Assembly (NCBI GenBank): GCA_947492385.1
Contig: CANLMX010000001.1
Span: forward strand, 62,001 to 126,000
Origin: Planctomycetaceae bacterium
GTDB taxonomy: Bacteria > Planctomycetota > Phycisphaerae > Phycisphaerales > SM1A02
Length of the DNA: 64,000 nt
Direction: 5' to 3'
Below the pieces are notes generated by a model, which did no database searches, was not told the origin of the DNA, and worked only from the letters and a program-made list of their open reading frames with translations. The first letter of the stretch is position 1. Every line of letters starts with the position of its first letter. Below, one piece after another: positions 47,053 through 57,346 of this stretch. The translations under genes were made by a program, and so were the position numbers.

Positions 47053-48282
47053 CTACGCGCCGCGCCAGCGCAGCGGCGGGATCACGGCCGCACCCGGACC
47101 GGCCGCCACGCGCATCCACGTGGGGCGGCGGCGGAACCGACGCTCGAACGTGGCGCCGATCCGCTCGGGGACGCCGGCCGCGGACGCTTCCGCGAGCACG
47201 ATCACGCATCCCCCGAACCCGCCGCCCGTGAGGCGCGCCCCGTGCACGCCGCCGCGCTCGCCGATCGAACGCGCCGCGTCCACCAGCGCGTCGAGCTCGG
47301 GCGTGCTGACGGCGAAGTCGTCGCGCAGCGACTGGTGGCTCTGCGCCATGAAGAGCCCGAAGAGCGCAAGGTCGTCGCGACGGAGCGCGTTCGCCGCGCT
47401 CTGTGCGCGCTGCGTCTCGCGCACCACGTGGCGCGCGCGGCGGTCGAGCGGGTCGCGCAGGCCGCGCTCGCGCAGCGCCGACTCGTCGAGTTCCCGGAGG
47501 CTCGACACGCCCGCGGCGCGCGTGGCCTCCTCGACCTCGCGGCGGCGCTCGGCGTACCGGCCATCGGCGAGCGCGCGATGGACGCCGGGGTCGAGCACCC
47601 AGAGCGCCGCACGCGACGAGGGCGGGAACGGGACCGAGCGCACGTCGAGCGTGCGGCAATCGATGAGCAGGGCGTGGTCCGGTCGGCTGAGCGCGGATGC
47701 GACCTGGTCCATCATGCCGCACGGCACACCCATGAACTGCGACTCGGCTTCCTGCGCGATGCGCGCCAGCGGGATGCCGAAGAGCGGCGCGCTCAGCGCG
47801 TCCGCGAATGCAGTGGCCAGCGCCACTCCCAGCGCCGCGCTCGACGCGAGCCCCGCGCCGATCGGAACGTCGCTTGCGACGGCGACCTCCAGCGGCGGCA
47901 CGGCCACGCCCTCGCGCGCGAAGCCCGCAAGGACCCCGGTCACCAAGTTGCCCCACGACCGGTCGCCGACCAGGCGGGGCGCCGACGCATGCGCCGCGGG
48001 GTCCGGCAGCTCCACCAGCGAACGGAGGTCCTCGCTCCACGCGCGCCACCGGTCGTCCGAGGCGCGACGCACGGCCACCGCGCAGTCACGGTCGATCGCG
48101 ATGGGCAGGACGATGCCGTCGGCGTAGTCCACGTGGTCGCCGACGAGGTTCACGCGGCCCGGCGCGCGCGCGACGGTCGCGGGCGTGCCGCCGAAACGGC
48201 GCGCGAACGCATCGACGCACCGGGCGACGGCAGGAGATGCATGAGGGAGGGCGTCCACGCGGGAATCGTAAGGCTCGGGCAT
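47053..48282 (-). CDS. galK: Galactokinase (GHMP kinase family)
   Basis: ARAPGRVNLVGDHVDYADGIVLP; IGAGLASSAALGVALA; GARLTGGGFGGCVIVL. Confidence 0.88.
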   Translation of the reverse strand: MPEPYDSRVDALPHASPAVARCVDAFARRFGGTPATVARAPGRVNLVGDHVDYADGIVLPIAIDRDCAVAVRRASDDRWRAWSEDLRSLVELPDPAAHASAPRLVGDRSWGNLVTGVLAGFAREGVAVPPLEVAVASDVPIGAGLASSAALGVALATAFADALSAPLFGIPLARIAQEAESQFMGVPCGMMDQVASALSRPDHALLIDCRTLDVRSVPFPPSSRAALWVLDPGVHRALADGRYAERRREVEEATRAAGVSSLRELDESALRERGLRDPLDRRARHVVRETQRAQSAANALRRDDLALFGLFMAQSHQSLRDDFAVSTPELDALVDAARSIGERGGVHGARLTGGGFGGCVIVLAEASAAGVPERIGATFERRFRRRPTWMRVAAGPGAAVIPPLRWRGA

Positions 48283-48380
48283 GCCGGCCCCTGCACCCGC
48301 ACGCCGCGCGCGTGCGAGGCCCGGTCCCGGGCGCGCCACTTGACCGCGCCGCAACCCCCGTTCCTATACTTGCGGCCCCT

Positions 48381-49154
48381 ATGAAGGAACTGATCGTCGG
48401 AAGGGGCCTTCGGAAGTCCTTCGGAGCATTCGAGGCGGTGCGCGGGATCGACCTCACGGTCCCCGCCGGCCAAGTGCTCGGCTTCCTCGGGCCCAACGGT
48501 GCCGGCAAGAGCACCACCATGCGCATGCTGACGGGCTTCCTCGAGCCCACCGAGGGCACCGTGCACCTCGACGGCATCGCCCTCGCGGACGACCCCATCG
48601 CCGCCAAGCGCACCTTCGGCTACCTGCCGGAGGGCGCACCCGCCTACGGCGACATGCGGGTCGAGGAGTTCCTGCTCTTCGTCGCGCGCACCCGCGGGTA
48701 CGACGCCGCCGAGGCGCGTCGGCGCGTCGACGCCGCGATCGACCGGCTGCACCTCGGGCCATACCGGAAGCAGCTGGTCGAGACGCTCTCGAAGGGCTAC
48801 AAGCGGCGCACGGGCCTCGCCCAGGCGATCCTGCACGACCCGCCGATCCTCATCCTGGACGAGCCGACCGACGGCCTCGACCCGAACCAGAAGCACGAGG
48901 TCCGCGAGCTCATCCGCCGGCTCGGCGGCGAGCGCGCGGTGGTGCTCTCGACGCACATCCTCGAGGAGGTCGAGGCCGTGTGCACGCGCGCGGTCATCAT
49001 CAACGAGGGCCGCATCGTGTTCGACGGCACGCCCGGGCAGCTCGACTCGAAGGCACCCGCATCGATCACCCGCAACCGCATGGACCACGTGTTCCGGATG
49101 CTGACCACCAGCGACGTCCGCGAGCCCGCCGCCGCGAAGGGAGGCGCACGATGA
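48381..49154 (+). CDS. ABC transporter ATP-binding protein (GldA-like)
   Basis: GPNGAGKSTTMRMLTGFLEP; LSKGYKRRTGLAQAILHDPPILILDEPTDGLDPNQ. Confidence 0.9.
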   Translation: MKELIVGRGLRKSFGAFEAVRGIDLTVPAGQVLGFLGPNGAGKSTTMRMLTGFLEPTEGTVHLDGIALADDPIAAKRTFGYLPEGAPAYGDMRVEEFLLFVARTRGYDAAEARRRVDAAIDRLHLGPYRKQLVETLSKGYKRRTGLAQAILHDPPILILDEPTDGLDPNQKHEVRELIRRLGGERAVVLSTHILEEVEAVCTRAVIINEGRIVFDGTPGQLDSKAPASITRNRMDHVFRMLTTSDVREPAAAKGGAR

Positions 49155-49894
49155 GCGCACGCGCACGCATCGGGCCCGTCTTCCGCCGCGAGTTCGGCGC
49201 GTACTTCGCCAGCCCGCTCGCCGGGATCTTCCTGGTGATCTTCCTCTTCATGAGCGGGATCTTCACCTTCCAGCTCGGCGGCTTCTACGAGCGCGGGCAG
49301 GCCGACCTGAGGCCCTTCTTCACCGGCCAGCCGTGGCTCTACCTCTTCCTGGTGCCGGCGCTCAGCATGCGCCTGTGGGCCGAGGACCGCCGCACCGGCA
49401 CCATCGAGCTGCTGCTGACCCTGCCCGTGTCGGTCTGGGACCTCGTGTTCGCGAAGTTCCTGGCCGCATGGGCCTTCGCGTGCGCGGCGCTCGCGCTGAC
49501 GGTCCCCCTCTGGATCACGGTGGCGTGGCTCGGCAATCCCGACCACGGCGCGATCCTGGTGGGCTACCTGGCATGCGCGCTGCTCTCGGGAACGTTCCTC
49601 GCGCTGGGCTCGTTCCTCTCGGCCTTCACGAAGAACCAGGTGATCGCGTTCGTCCTCTGCGGCGTCGCGGGCTTCCTGCTGCTGGTGACCGGCTTCCCCA
49701 TCGTGCTCGACTTCGTGTCGGGATGGCTGCCGCGGCTCGCGGTCGAGGCGATCTCGTCGATGAGCGCGCTGACGCACTTCGAGAGCATGATGCGCGGCGT
49801 CCTGGACCTGCGCGATGTCCTGTACTTCGTGTCGCTGACCGCGGCGTTCCTGTTCCTCAACGGGGTCGTGGTCGAATGGAAGAAGGCGGAGTGA
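49151..49894 (+). CDS. ABC transporter permease (GldF-like)
   Basis: FRREFGAYFASPLAGIFLVIFLF; LSMRLWAEDRRTGTIELLLTLPVSVWDLVFAKFLA. Confidence 0.9.
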   Translation: MSARARIGPVFRREFGAYFASPLAGIFLVIFLFMSGIFTFQLGGFYERGQADLRPFFTGQPWLYLFLVPALSMRLWAEDRRTGTIELLLTLPVSVWDLVFAKFLAAWAFACAALALTVPLWITVAWLGNPDHGAILVGYLACALLSGTFLALGSFLSAFTKNQVIAFVLCGVAGFLLLVTGFPIVLDFVSGWLPRLAVEAISSMSALTHFESMMRGVLDLRDVLYFVSLTAAFLFLNGVVVEWKKAE

Positions 49895-49898
49895 ACCC

Positions 49899-51773
49899 AT
49901 GGCCGCACGCACCGAGACCCGTCGCAACGCCCTTCTGACCATCGCCGCGGTCCTCGTCGGGGTCGTGGCCCTCAACGTGGTCGCCTCGATCGCGCTGCCC
50001 TTCGCGCGCGTCGACCTCACGCAGGACCGCCTGTACTCCACCAGCCGCGGCGTGGACCGCACGCTCGCGTCGCTCGACGAGCCCGTGCGCGTCGACTACT
50101 TCTGGACGCAGGAGGGTTCGAAGGACCAGCCCCTGATCCGGGCGCACGGCCAGCGCGTGCGCGAGTACCTCGAGGAGATCGCGCGCCGGTCGAAGGGGAA
50201 GGTCGAGTTCCGCTTCGTCGACCCCGAGCCCTTCAGCGAGGCCGAGGACGAGGCGCGCGCGGCGGGCCTGCCGGCGCTCGCCGTCGACGGCAGCGGCCGC
50301 ACGCTCACGCTCGGACTGGTGGTGCGCGGCCCCACCGACCGCAAGGAGACGATCCCCTACCTCTCGCCCGAGAACGAACCGCTGCTCGAGTACGAGCTCA
50401 TGCGCGCGATCGCCGCGGTGGGCCGGCCGACGAAGCCGAAGGTCGGGCTGCTGAGCACCATCCCGCTCGAAGGCGGCATGGACCCGCGCAACCCGATGGC
50501 ACAGCGAGGGCCGCCGGTGGTCATCGAGCAGCTGCGCGAGCAGGTGGACGTCGTCGACGTCGATGCGGCGGCCGACGCCCTGCCCGCGGGCATCGACGCG
50601 CTGGTCCTGGTCCAGCCGCGGAAGCTCACCGAGGGGATGCTTCGGTCGATCGACGCGTGGGCCGTGTCGGGCAAGCCGCTCGTGGTGCTGGCCGACCCGT
50701 ACGCCGAGACCGACGCGGGCCCCGATGCCGCGATGATGGGCGCGAAGCGCGGCGGCACCACGTACGACCTCGGGCCCCTGCTCGCTGCATGGGGCGTCGA
50801 TGTCCCGAAGGACATGGTGATCGGGGACCTGACCTACGCGACGCGCGTCCGTGCGCCCGCGAAGAACGGCGGCGTGCGCGAGCTCGACTACCCGGCGTGG
50901 CTGTCGATGACGGCGGATGCGTTCACGAAGGACGACCCGCTGGTCGGCGGGCTGCAATCGCTCAATCTGATGAGCCCCGGTTCGATCGAGCGCATCGAGG
51001 GGACGAAGGCCACGCTCGAGCCGCTGGTCCGCTCGACGGACCGCGCGCAGCAGATCCAGACGCTGAAGCTGGGATTCTTCGGCGACCCGGAGCAGTTGCT
51101 GAAGGACTTCAAGGCCGACGGCACCCGACGCACGCTCGCGGCGCGCATCGGCGGCGAGATCGCCTCCGCATATCCGGCGGCGGACGGCACGCGGGCCACG
51201 GGCAAGGCGAACATCCTGCTCATCGCCGACGCCGACCTGCTGGCCGACGACACATGGGTGATCGACGACCGGGTGGCAGGCATGAGCGTGGGCAAGCGGG
51301 CCGTCGCCGACAACGGGCCGCTGGTGCTCAACGCGGTCGAGCTGGCGGCCGGCAATCCCGCCCTCGCCGAGATCCGCGCGCGCGGCCAGTTCCGCCGCCC
51401 GTTCACCGTGGTCGACGAGATGCGCAGGGATGCGCAGACGAGGTTCATCGCCGAGGAGAAGAACCTGCAGGACGAGATCCAGCGCACGGAGCTCCAAATC
51501 GGCGAGCTGCAGCGCGAGCGCACACCGGACGGCATGCAGCAGGTCGTGCTCTCCGCCGAGCAGGTGAAGAAGATCGAGGAGCTGCAGCAGCGCATGGTGG
51601 CCGCACGCAAGGAACTGCGCGCGGTGCAGCTCTCGCTGCGGCAGGGCGTCGAGCAGCTGGGAACGAGGCTCCTGGTGCTGAACGCGGTGCTGTGGCCGCT
51701 GGCGGTGGCCGCCGCGGCGCTCGCGTGGTACGTGCTGCGCGGCCGCTCGAGCCGCCGGGAGGCCTCGAAGTGA
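49899..51773 (+). CDS. GldG-like ABC auxiliary protein (ABC_transp_aux family)
   Basis: N-term TM, RVDLTQDRLYSTSRGVDRTLASLDEPVRVDYFWT; ANILLIADADLLADDTWV; C-terminal coiled coil and TM. Confidence 0.85.
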   Translation: MAARTETRRNALLTIAAVLVGVVALNVVASIALPFARVDLTQDRLYSTSRGVDRTLASLDEPVRVDYFWTQEGSKDQPLIRAHGQRVREYLEEIARRSKGKVEFRFVDPEPFSEAEDEARAAGLPALAVDGSGRTLTLGLVVRGPTDRKETIPYLSPENEPLLEYELMRAIAAVGRPTKPKVGLLSTIPLEGGMDPRNPMAQRGPPVVIEQLREQVDVVDVDAAADALPAGIDALVLVQPRKLTEGMLRSIDAWAVSGKPLVVLADPYAETDAGPDAAMMGAKRGGTTYDLGPLLAAWGVDVPKDMVIGDLTYATRVRAPAKNGGVRELDYPAWLSMTADAFTKDDPLVGGLQSLNLMSPGSIERIEGTKATLEPLVRSTDRAQQIQTLKLGFFGDPEQLLKDFKADGTRRTLAARIGGEIASAYPAADGTRATGKANILLIADADLLADDTWVIDDRVAGMSVGKRAVADNGPLVLNAVELAAGNPALAEIRARGQFRRPFTVVDEMRRDAQTRFIAEEKNLQDEIQRTELQIGELQRERTPDGMQQVVLSAEQVKKIEELQQRMVAARKELRAVQLSLRQGVEQLGTRLLVLNAVLWPLAVAAAALAWYVLRGRSSRREASK

Positions 51774-52903
51774 ACAGGCGGCGTGCGACCAACGTGGCGA
51801 TCGGTGCAGCAGCCCTGGCGGTCCTGGCGTGGTTCCTGGCGCAGGGCCGCGGCACCACGCCGGAGCGCTCGCGCGGTGCGGCGATGGTCCCCGCGCTCAA
51901 GGAGCGCGCCGAGGAGATCGGCGCGGTCGAGGTGCTGCGGGGGAACTCCACCGTGCGCCTCGAGCGCAACCCGGACGGGAGCTGGATCGTCGCCACCAGC
52001 GAGAGCTACCCCGCGCGCAACGAGCTGGTGCGCGCGCTGGTGGCGAGCATGGCCGACCTCTCCGTCGACGAACGGATGACCGCGAAGAAGGAGCGCCACG
52101 GCGAGCTCGCGCTCGCGTGGCCCGACGAATCCGGCAAGGCGCGGCTGGTGCGGTTCCTGCCGAAGGACCCGCTGGCGCCGATCGTGGCCGAGATCGTCGT
52201 CGGCGAGGAGCGATTCTCGCCCGATGCGGTCTTCGTGCGCCAGCCCGACCAGGACCAGACGTGGCGCGCACGCGGACGCGTGCAGCTGCCGTACGAGGCG
52301 AACGGCTGGATCGACCGCACGCTGCTGTCGCTGCCGGCCGACGAGGCGATGTCGGTGGCGTTCGACGGCATCGCCGTGCGCCGTCCCGACGAGCCGGCCG
52401 ATGCTCAGCCGGGCATGCCGCGGGCGCCGTGGACCGCGACGGTCGATGACGCCGAGCGTGCGCAGTGGTCGAAGGAGCAGGAGGAGTCGGCGCGCATGTC
52501 GCTGCCGTCGTGGTTCGATCGGCTGGAGTTCGACGCGGTGCGCCGAGCCCGCGTCGACGCGGCACCCGAGCGGCAGTGGACGGTAGTCGCCGAGCTGCGT
52601 TCCGCCACCCTCACGATGTCGGGTCACGCCGAGGGAGACCTGGTGTGGTTCACGCTCGCTGCCGTGCCGAAGGACGGTGCGCCTGCGCCGAAGGCGCCCG
52701 AGCGCGACGGCGACCCGTCCGTCCCCGATTGGACGAAGTTCGCGCAGCGGACGTCGGGCTGGGAGTACCAACTGCCCGCGTGGAAGGCGGACACCCTCCG
52801 GAGGCTCCGCGAGGCGCCGAAGGCCGGGGACGCGGCAGCGGGCGGGGATGCCGTTCCGGCCGTTCCGCCGATGCCGCCTGCGACGCCGCCCATGGCCCCG
52901 TAA
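51770..52903 (+). CDS. DUF4340-like protein
   Basis: MNRRRATNVAIGAAALAVLAWFL; VRLERNPDGSWIVATSESYPARNELVRALVASMADL; overlaps the GldG-like gene (GTG start at 51770). Confidence 0.8.
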   Translation: MNRRRATNVAIGAAALAVLAWFLAQGRGTTPERSRGAAMVPALKERAEEIGAVEVLRGNSTVRLERNPDGSWIVATSESYPARNELVRALVASMADLSVDERMTAKKERHGELALAWPDESGKARLVRFLPKDPLAPIVAEIVVGEERFSPDAVFVRQPDQDQTWRARGRVQLPYEANGWIDRTLLSLPADEAMSVAFDGIAVRRPDEPADAQPGMPRAPWTATVDDAERAQWSKEQEESARMSLPSWFDRLEFDAVRRARVDAAPERQWTVVAELRSATLTMSGHAEGDLVWFTLAAVPKDGAPAPKAPERDGDPSVPDWTKFAQRTSGWEYQLPAWKADTLRRLREAPKAGDAAAGGDAVPAVPPMPPATPPMAP

Positions 52904-53047
52904 CACGGGCAATCTGCGCGAATCACGCGGAAACGCGGACCCCGGCTTGACCCACGGGGCTGGGTTCCCGATGGTGTTCTCGGAGATCTGCCGGATCACC
53001 GACAACGTGCGTTGCGGCAGGTGGCCCGGCCGAGGAGGCGAAGGGCC

Positions 53048-55423
53048 ATGGCGATCGCACGTCACTCAGCATCCTGGATCCATCGCGCGGGGCTCGCGGG
53101 AGCCGCCTTGGCGGCCATGCTCGCGGCAACCGCCCGGGCGGACGACCGGGCATTGAGCGAGGCCGATGCTCCGCGGGCGGCGCACCGCATGCGGGACGGC
53201 GCCGTCGCGGCGCGCGACGCCGTTGACGCGATCGTGCGCCCCGCCGCCGACCGGACCGCGATGATCGCGGACACGCCGGGCGTCGCGATGGCGCTCGAGC
53301 GCGGCGACGCACCCATGCTCCGCCGCATCGCCAACGAGGAGCTTCGCCGGGCCGGGGGTGCGATCGATGTGATCGCGATGCTCGACTGCGACGGCCGCAT
53401 GCTCGCGACCAGCACCGTGGATGCCACGGGAGCGGCGCTGCCGCCCGAGCGCATCGATCGCCTGATGTCGGTGGACATCTCGGGCCGCGGCGTGGTGCGA
53501 GGGTGCATCGCGGCGCGCCATGCGGAACCGGTGGTCGAGTTCCAGGCCGACTGCGAGTTCACGCGGATCCTCTGGGACTCGGCGGGCCTGTCGGTGGCCT
53601 TCAGCGCACCCGTTCGCGACCGCGAGTCCGGCAAGCGGCTCGGCACGGTGACCGCACGGACGCGCTTCGACCGCATCGAACGCGCGCTGGCATCGCAGGA
53701 CACCACGGGGCTCGAAGTGATGCTCGTGGCGCAGGACGGCCGCGTCCTCGACGAATCGATGCAGCGCGGAACACGACGTGCGCCGCTCGGGAACGCGGAG
53801 CTCGTGGCGCTCGTCGCGCCGCTGGCCTCCGGCGTCTCGCACGCCACGGTCGGGATCGACGGCGCGCTCGCGTGCGCCTATCCCCTGCAGGGGCTCCGCA
53901 CCGTCGACGGTGGGTCCGCACACGTCGTCGCGGTCGCATCGCGCGACCTGATCGCGGCCGAGTCGAGCGATGCGCGGCTCGCGACTACCGCGGCGGTCGG
54001 CGCGTTCGTCGCGCTCTCCGGGCTCTCGGGCGCGCTCCTCGTGCAGTCGCGCCGGCAGCGGCGCTCGCGTGCGGCCCTGGTCGCGGCGCGCAACGACGCG
54101 GACGCCGCGAGCCGTTCGAAGACCGAGTTCCTGGCGAACATGAGCCACGAGATCCGCACGCCGATGACCGCGATCCTCGGCTACGTCGACCTGCTCGCGG
54201 ACCATGGTGATTCCGCACCGGGCGCACCGTCGCGCGAGGAGGCGGTCGAGACGATCCGCCGCAACGCCCGCCACCTGCTGGCGATCATCAACGACATCCT
54301 CGACCTCTCGAAGATCGAGGCCGGGCAAATGAAGGTCGACCGGCAGCGCGTGCGCACCGTCGACCTGGTCCAGGACGTCATGCGGCTCATGGACGACCGC
54401 GCGCGGCAGAAGGGCATCGCGCTGAAGCTCGCGTTCGAGGGCGAAGTGCCGGACGTCATCACCACCGACCCAACCCGCGTCCGCCAGGTGCTCATCAATC
54501 TCGTCGGAAACGCGGTCAAGTTCACCGAGCAGGGCTCGGTCACGCTCACCGTGCGCCGCGACCCGGGCGAGCGTCGCACCGTGGAGTTCCAGGTCGCCGA
54601 CTCCGGAATCGGCATGACGCCCGAGCAGCTTGCGCGCCTCTATCACCCGTTCGTGCAGGCGGACAGCTCGACCACCCGCCGCTTCGGGGGGACCGGCCTC
54701 GGGCTCGCGATCAGCCGCCGGTGCGTCGACATGCTCGGCGGCGCGATCTCGGTCCGGAGCGCGCCCGGCACCGGCACCACCTTCACCGTGCGGCTCGATG
54801 CTGGCGACCTGACCGGCGCGCAGCCGGCGTCGCTTCGGCAGGCGCACACGACGGAGCCCGGGACGGACGCCGCCGGTTCCGGCGGCGCGGGCGCCCTCCG
54901 CCTGCCGGCGGCCGTGCGGCAGCCCCTGACCGGCGTTCGGGTGCTGCTTGCCGAGGACGGCATCGACAACCAGCGGCTCATCCGCTTCCACCTCGAGCGC
55001 GCCGGCGCCCGCATCGACATCGTCGACAACGGCGCCAAGGCGCTCGAGCGCATCGCCGAGGGGTCGCGGCTTGACCGCTACGACGTCATCCTCATGGACA
55101 TGCAGATGCCCGTGATGGACGGCTACGAGGCGGTTCGCCGCCTGGTCGCGGCTGGTGAGCGGACGCCCGTGATCGCGCTCACCGCGCACGGCATGGTGGG
55201 CGACCGCGAGAAGTGCCTCGATGCCGGCTGCACCGAGTACCTGTGCAAGCCGGTCGACGCGCGCGGGCTGGTGTCCGCCATCCGGCATGCCATCGCTCCC
55301 GGCGCGACCGAGGTCACCTCGGTGCGCCACTACGACGCGGACGGACCAGCCGCCGGGAAGCCCCCGTCCGGGCCGCTCCCGGACGCACTCGACGGGACCG
55401 CGGGCCGCGCGGCCGCGGGCTGA
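53048..55423 (+). CDS. Hybrid sensor histidine kinase/response regulator
   Basis: H-box [20 protein letters not shown]-boxes [39 protein letters not shown]; receiver [20 protein letters not shown]. Confidence 0.93.
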   Translation: MAIARHSASWIHRAGLAGAALAAMLAATARADDRALSEADAPRAAHRMRDGAVAARDAVDAIVRPAADRTAMIADTPGVAMALERGDAPMLRRIANEELRRAGGAIDVIAMLDCDGRMLATSTVDATGAALPPERIDRLMSVDISGRGVVRGCIAARHAEPVVEFQADCEFTRILWDSAGLSVAFSAPVRDRESGKRLGTVTARTRFDRIERALASQDTTGLEVMLVAQDGRVLDESMQRGTRRAPLGNAELVALVAPLASGVSHATVGIDGALACAYPLQGLRTVDGGSAHVVAVASRDLIAAESSDARLATTAAVGAFVALSGLSGALLVQSRRQRRSRAALVAARNDADAASRSKTEFLANMSHEIRTPMTAILGYVDLLADHGDSAPGAPSREEAVETIRRNARHLLAIINDILDLSKIEAGQMKVDRQRVRTVDLVQDVMRLMDDRARQKGIALKLAFEGEVPDVITTDPTRVRQVLINLVGNAVKFTEQGSVTLTVRRDPGERRTVEFQVADSGIGMTPEQLARLYHPFVQADSSTTRRFGGTGLGLAISRRCVDMLGGAISVRSAPGTGTTFTVRLDAGDLTGAQPASLRQAHTTEPGTDAAGSGGAGALRLPAAVRQPLTGVRVLLAEDGIDNQRLIRFHLERAGARIDIVDNGAKALERIAEGSRLDRYDVILMDMQMPVMDGYEAVRRLVAAGERTPVIALTAHGMVGDREKCLDAGCTEYLCKPVDARGLVSAIRHAIAPGATEVTSVRHYDADGPAAGKPPSGPLPDALDGTAGRAAAG

Positions 55424-55503
55424 GATTCACGCCCGGGCCCCGGGATGGCCGATATCCCGCTCCAACCCCGGCACGGTCGCCGGGCCTCTCCAGGAGCCTT
55501 CCC

Positions 55504-56262
55504 ATGCGCATGGATCCGCGCCCCGTCGTCGTCGCACCGATTGCCTTCGCCATTGCCCTCGCCGCCGGGTGCGAAACCACGATGAGCGAGCGGATCACCA
55601 AGTCGATCGGCACGCTGGCCGACGTGCAGGCATCCCCGGAGCCCGTCGATGCGGAGATCTTCCGCAATGCCCGCGGCATCGCGCTGGTCGACGAGCGGCA
55701 GATCGGCGTCGTCATCAGCGGCGCCGGCGGCGAGGGACTGCTCATGCGCCGCACCTCGACTGGCTGGAGCGCGCCGTGCATCATCAAGGTGCAGGGCTTC
55801 AGCGTGGGCGCCTCGATCGGCGGCGAGGGACGCAACCTCGTGATCGTCTTCTCGACCGACGAGTCCATCGACAAGTTCGTGGCCGACGGCAGCTACTTCA
55901 TGGCGCAGGCCCAGGGCGTCTTCGGCGACTCCTACGGCCGGACCTCCGACCCCGCGCAGAAGGAGGACCAGGTGCACGTGTACGCCGTCGCCGGCGGTGT
56001 GTACGGATCATGCGCGCTCGGGAGCATCGGCTTCCACATCGACACGGAGGCGAACGCCGCTGCCTACGGCACCGAGCACACGGCGTGGGACATCCTCGAT
56101 GGCAAGGTCCCGACGCCGGCCGGGCACGCGGCTCTGGTGACCCGCATCGACCGGATCACCGGCGGGCGCACGGCGGCTCCCGCGACCGCGCGGACGTCAC
56201 AGCCCACGAACGAGCCGCCCGTCGGCGGCCGCAGCGCGGCGCGCGTGCGCACCGAGGAGTGA
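55504..56262 (+). CDS. SYLF/YSC84-domain lipoprotein
   Basis: Lipobox ALAAGC; ARGIALVDERQIGVVISGAGGEGLLMRRTSTGWSAPCIIKVQGFSVGASIGGEGRNLVIVF. Confidence 0.82.
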   Translation: MRMDPRPVVVAPIAFAIALAAGCETTMSERITKSIGTLADVQASPEPVDAEIFRNARGIALVDERQIGVVISGAGGEGLLMRRTSTGWSAPCIIKVQGFSVGASIGGEGRNLVIVFSTDESIDKFVADGSYFMAQAQGVFGDSYGRTSDPAQKEDQVHVYAVAGGVYGSCALGSIGFHIDTEANAAAYGTEHTAWDILDGKVPTPAGHAALVTRIDRITGGRTAAPATARTSQPTNEPPVGGRSAARVRTEE

Positions 56263-56269
56263 TCTTCGC

Positions 56270-57337
56270 TCATCCCGCCGGGGAAGCCTGCGACCCGGAC
56301 GGCGGCCCGCCGGCCTCGCCCGGGGCTGCATCGCGCCGTTCGTCGGGCAGGAGCGCCGCCGTCCCGAGAAATTCGGACATCGCGCGCACCGTCGCGCCGA
56401 AGTCGTCGCTGAACGCCACGTGCCCTGCCCCGGGCACCAGCGCGGTCCGCAGCTGCGGGATCTCGCGTGCGAACGCCTGCATCATGCTTGGATCCGTCAC
56501 CGCGTCGGCCGTCCCGTAGAGGACGAACACGGGGCAACGCACCGCACCCATGCGGCCCTGGAGCCCCGACATCAGGAACCCGCGCATTTCCTCGACCACC
56601 TGGAGCGTGCGGTCGCGTCGAGCCGCCGCCTGCTCGGTGAACCACCTGCGGAACGGCGCCGGCACCGTGGGCGGCCGCGCGAACACGGTCGCCGTGATGC
56701 GGTCGAAGTCCTCCTCGGTCGCGAGGTCGAGCGGGTTCTCGCCGGCATCCACGCGGCGCATGAAGTCGTTCCTCACCGCCGGCTCGACGCCCGCGGGCGA
56801 GAGCAGCAGGATCGCCTTGGTTCGTGCGGGATGGACGATCGCGAGCTCGCACGCGAGCGCCCCGCCCATCGAGGTGCCCACGACCACGGCGCACGGCGCG
56901 CCCACGGCATCCATGAATCGGCCGATCTCGCGTGCGTAGAACGCCGGCCCGTGGCGCTCGCCCGCATGGAAGTCATGCGCACCGAACGCCGGGAGGTCGG
57001 GGGCGAGCGTCCGCCACCCGCGACGCGCGAAGTGCGCGGCCATCGTCATCATCGCGTCCTTGCTCGTGCCGAACCCGTGCAGGAACAGCATCGGGGGCCC
57101 CTCGGCGGGCCCGGACTCGAGATACGGCCACGCATGCCCGTCGACGTCAACCGTTCGCGGGACGACGCCCAGCCGCCAGTACCCGACCTGGCGCAACGGC
57201 ACCACGAGCACGGCGGGCTGCACCCACCAGCCCCACGCGAACGTGCCGGCGACGAGCACCACCGCGACGGCACCGACGAACGCCAGCCGCGCCACGGCGC
57301 GACGGAATCGGATGGGGCCCTTGAACGCGCCTCGCAC
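56270..57337 (-). CDS. Alpha/beta hydrolase with N-terminal TM
   Basis: MLFLHGFGTSKDAMM; nucleophile elbow VVGTSMGGALA; GTADAVTDPSM; GAGHVAF. Confidence 0.9.
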   Translation of the reverse strand: MRGAFKGPIRFRRAVARLAFVGAVAVVLVAGTFAWGWWVQPAVLVVPLRQVGYWRLGVVPRTVDVDGHAWPYLESGPAEGPPMLFLHGFGTSKDAMMTMAAHFARRGWRTLAPDLPAFGAHDFHAGERHGPAFYAREIGRFMDAVGAPCAVVVGTSMGGALACELAIVHPARTKAILLLSPAGVEPAVRNDFMRRVDAGENPLDLATEEDFDRITATVFARPPTVPAPFRRWFTEQAAARRDRTLQVVEEMRGFLMSGLQGRMGAVRCPVFVLYGTADAVTDPSMMQAFAREIPQLRTALVPGAGHVAFSDDFGATVRAMSEFLGTAALLPDERRDAAPGEAGGPPSGSQASPAG

Positions 57338-57346
57338 GCAGGAAGG

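Noticed and set aside
45337-48384. 1015-aa plus-strand ORF antisense to MBL and galK
   Set aside because: Shadow ORF; opposite strand encodes recognised enzymes with intact motifs.
49857-53065. Minus-strand ORFs (49857-51497 and 50888-53065) over the Gld-like locus, plus 53066-55330 over the histidine kinase
   Set aside because: Antisense shadow ORFs; plus-strand genes show conserved domains.
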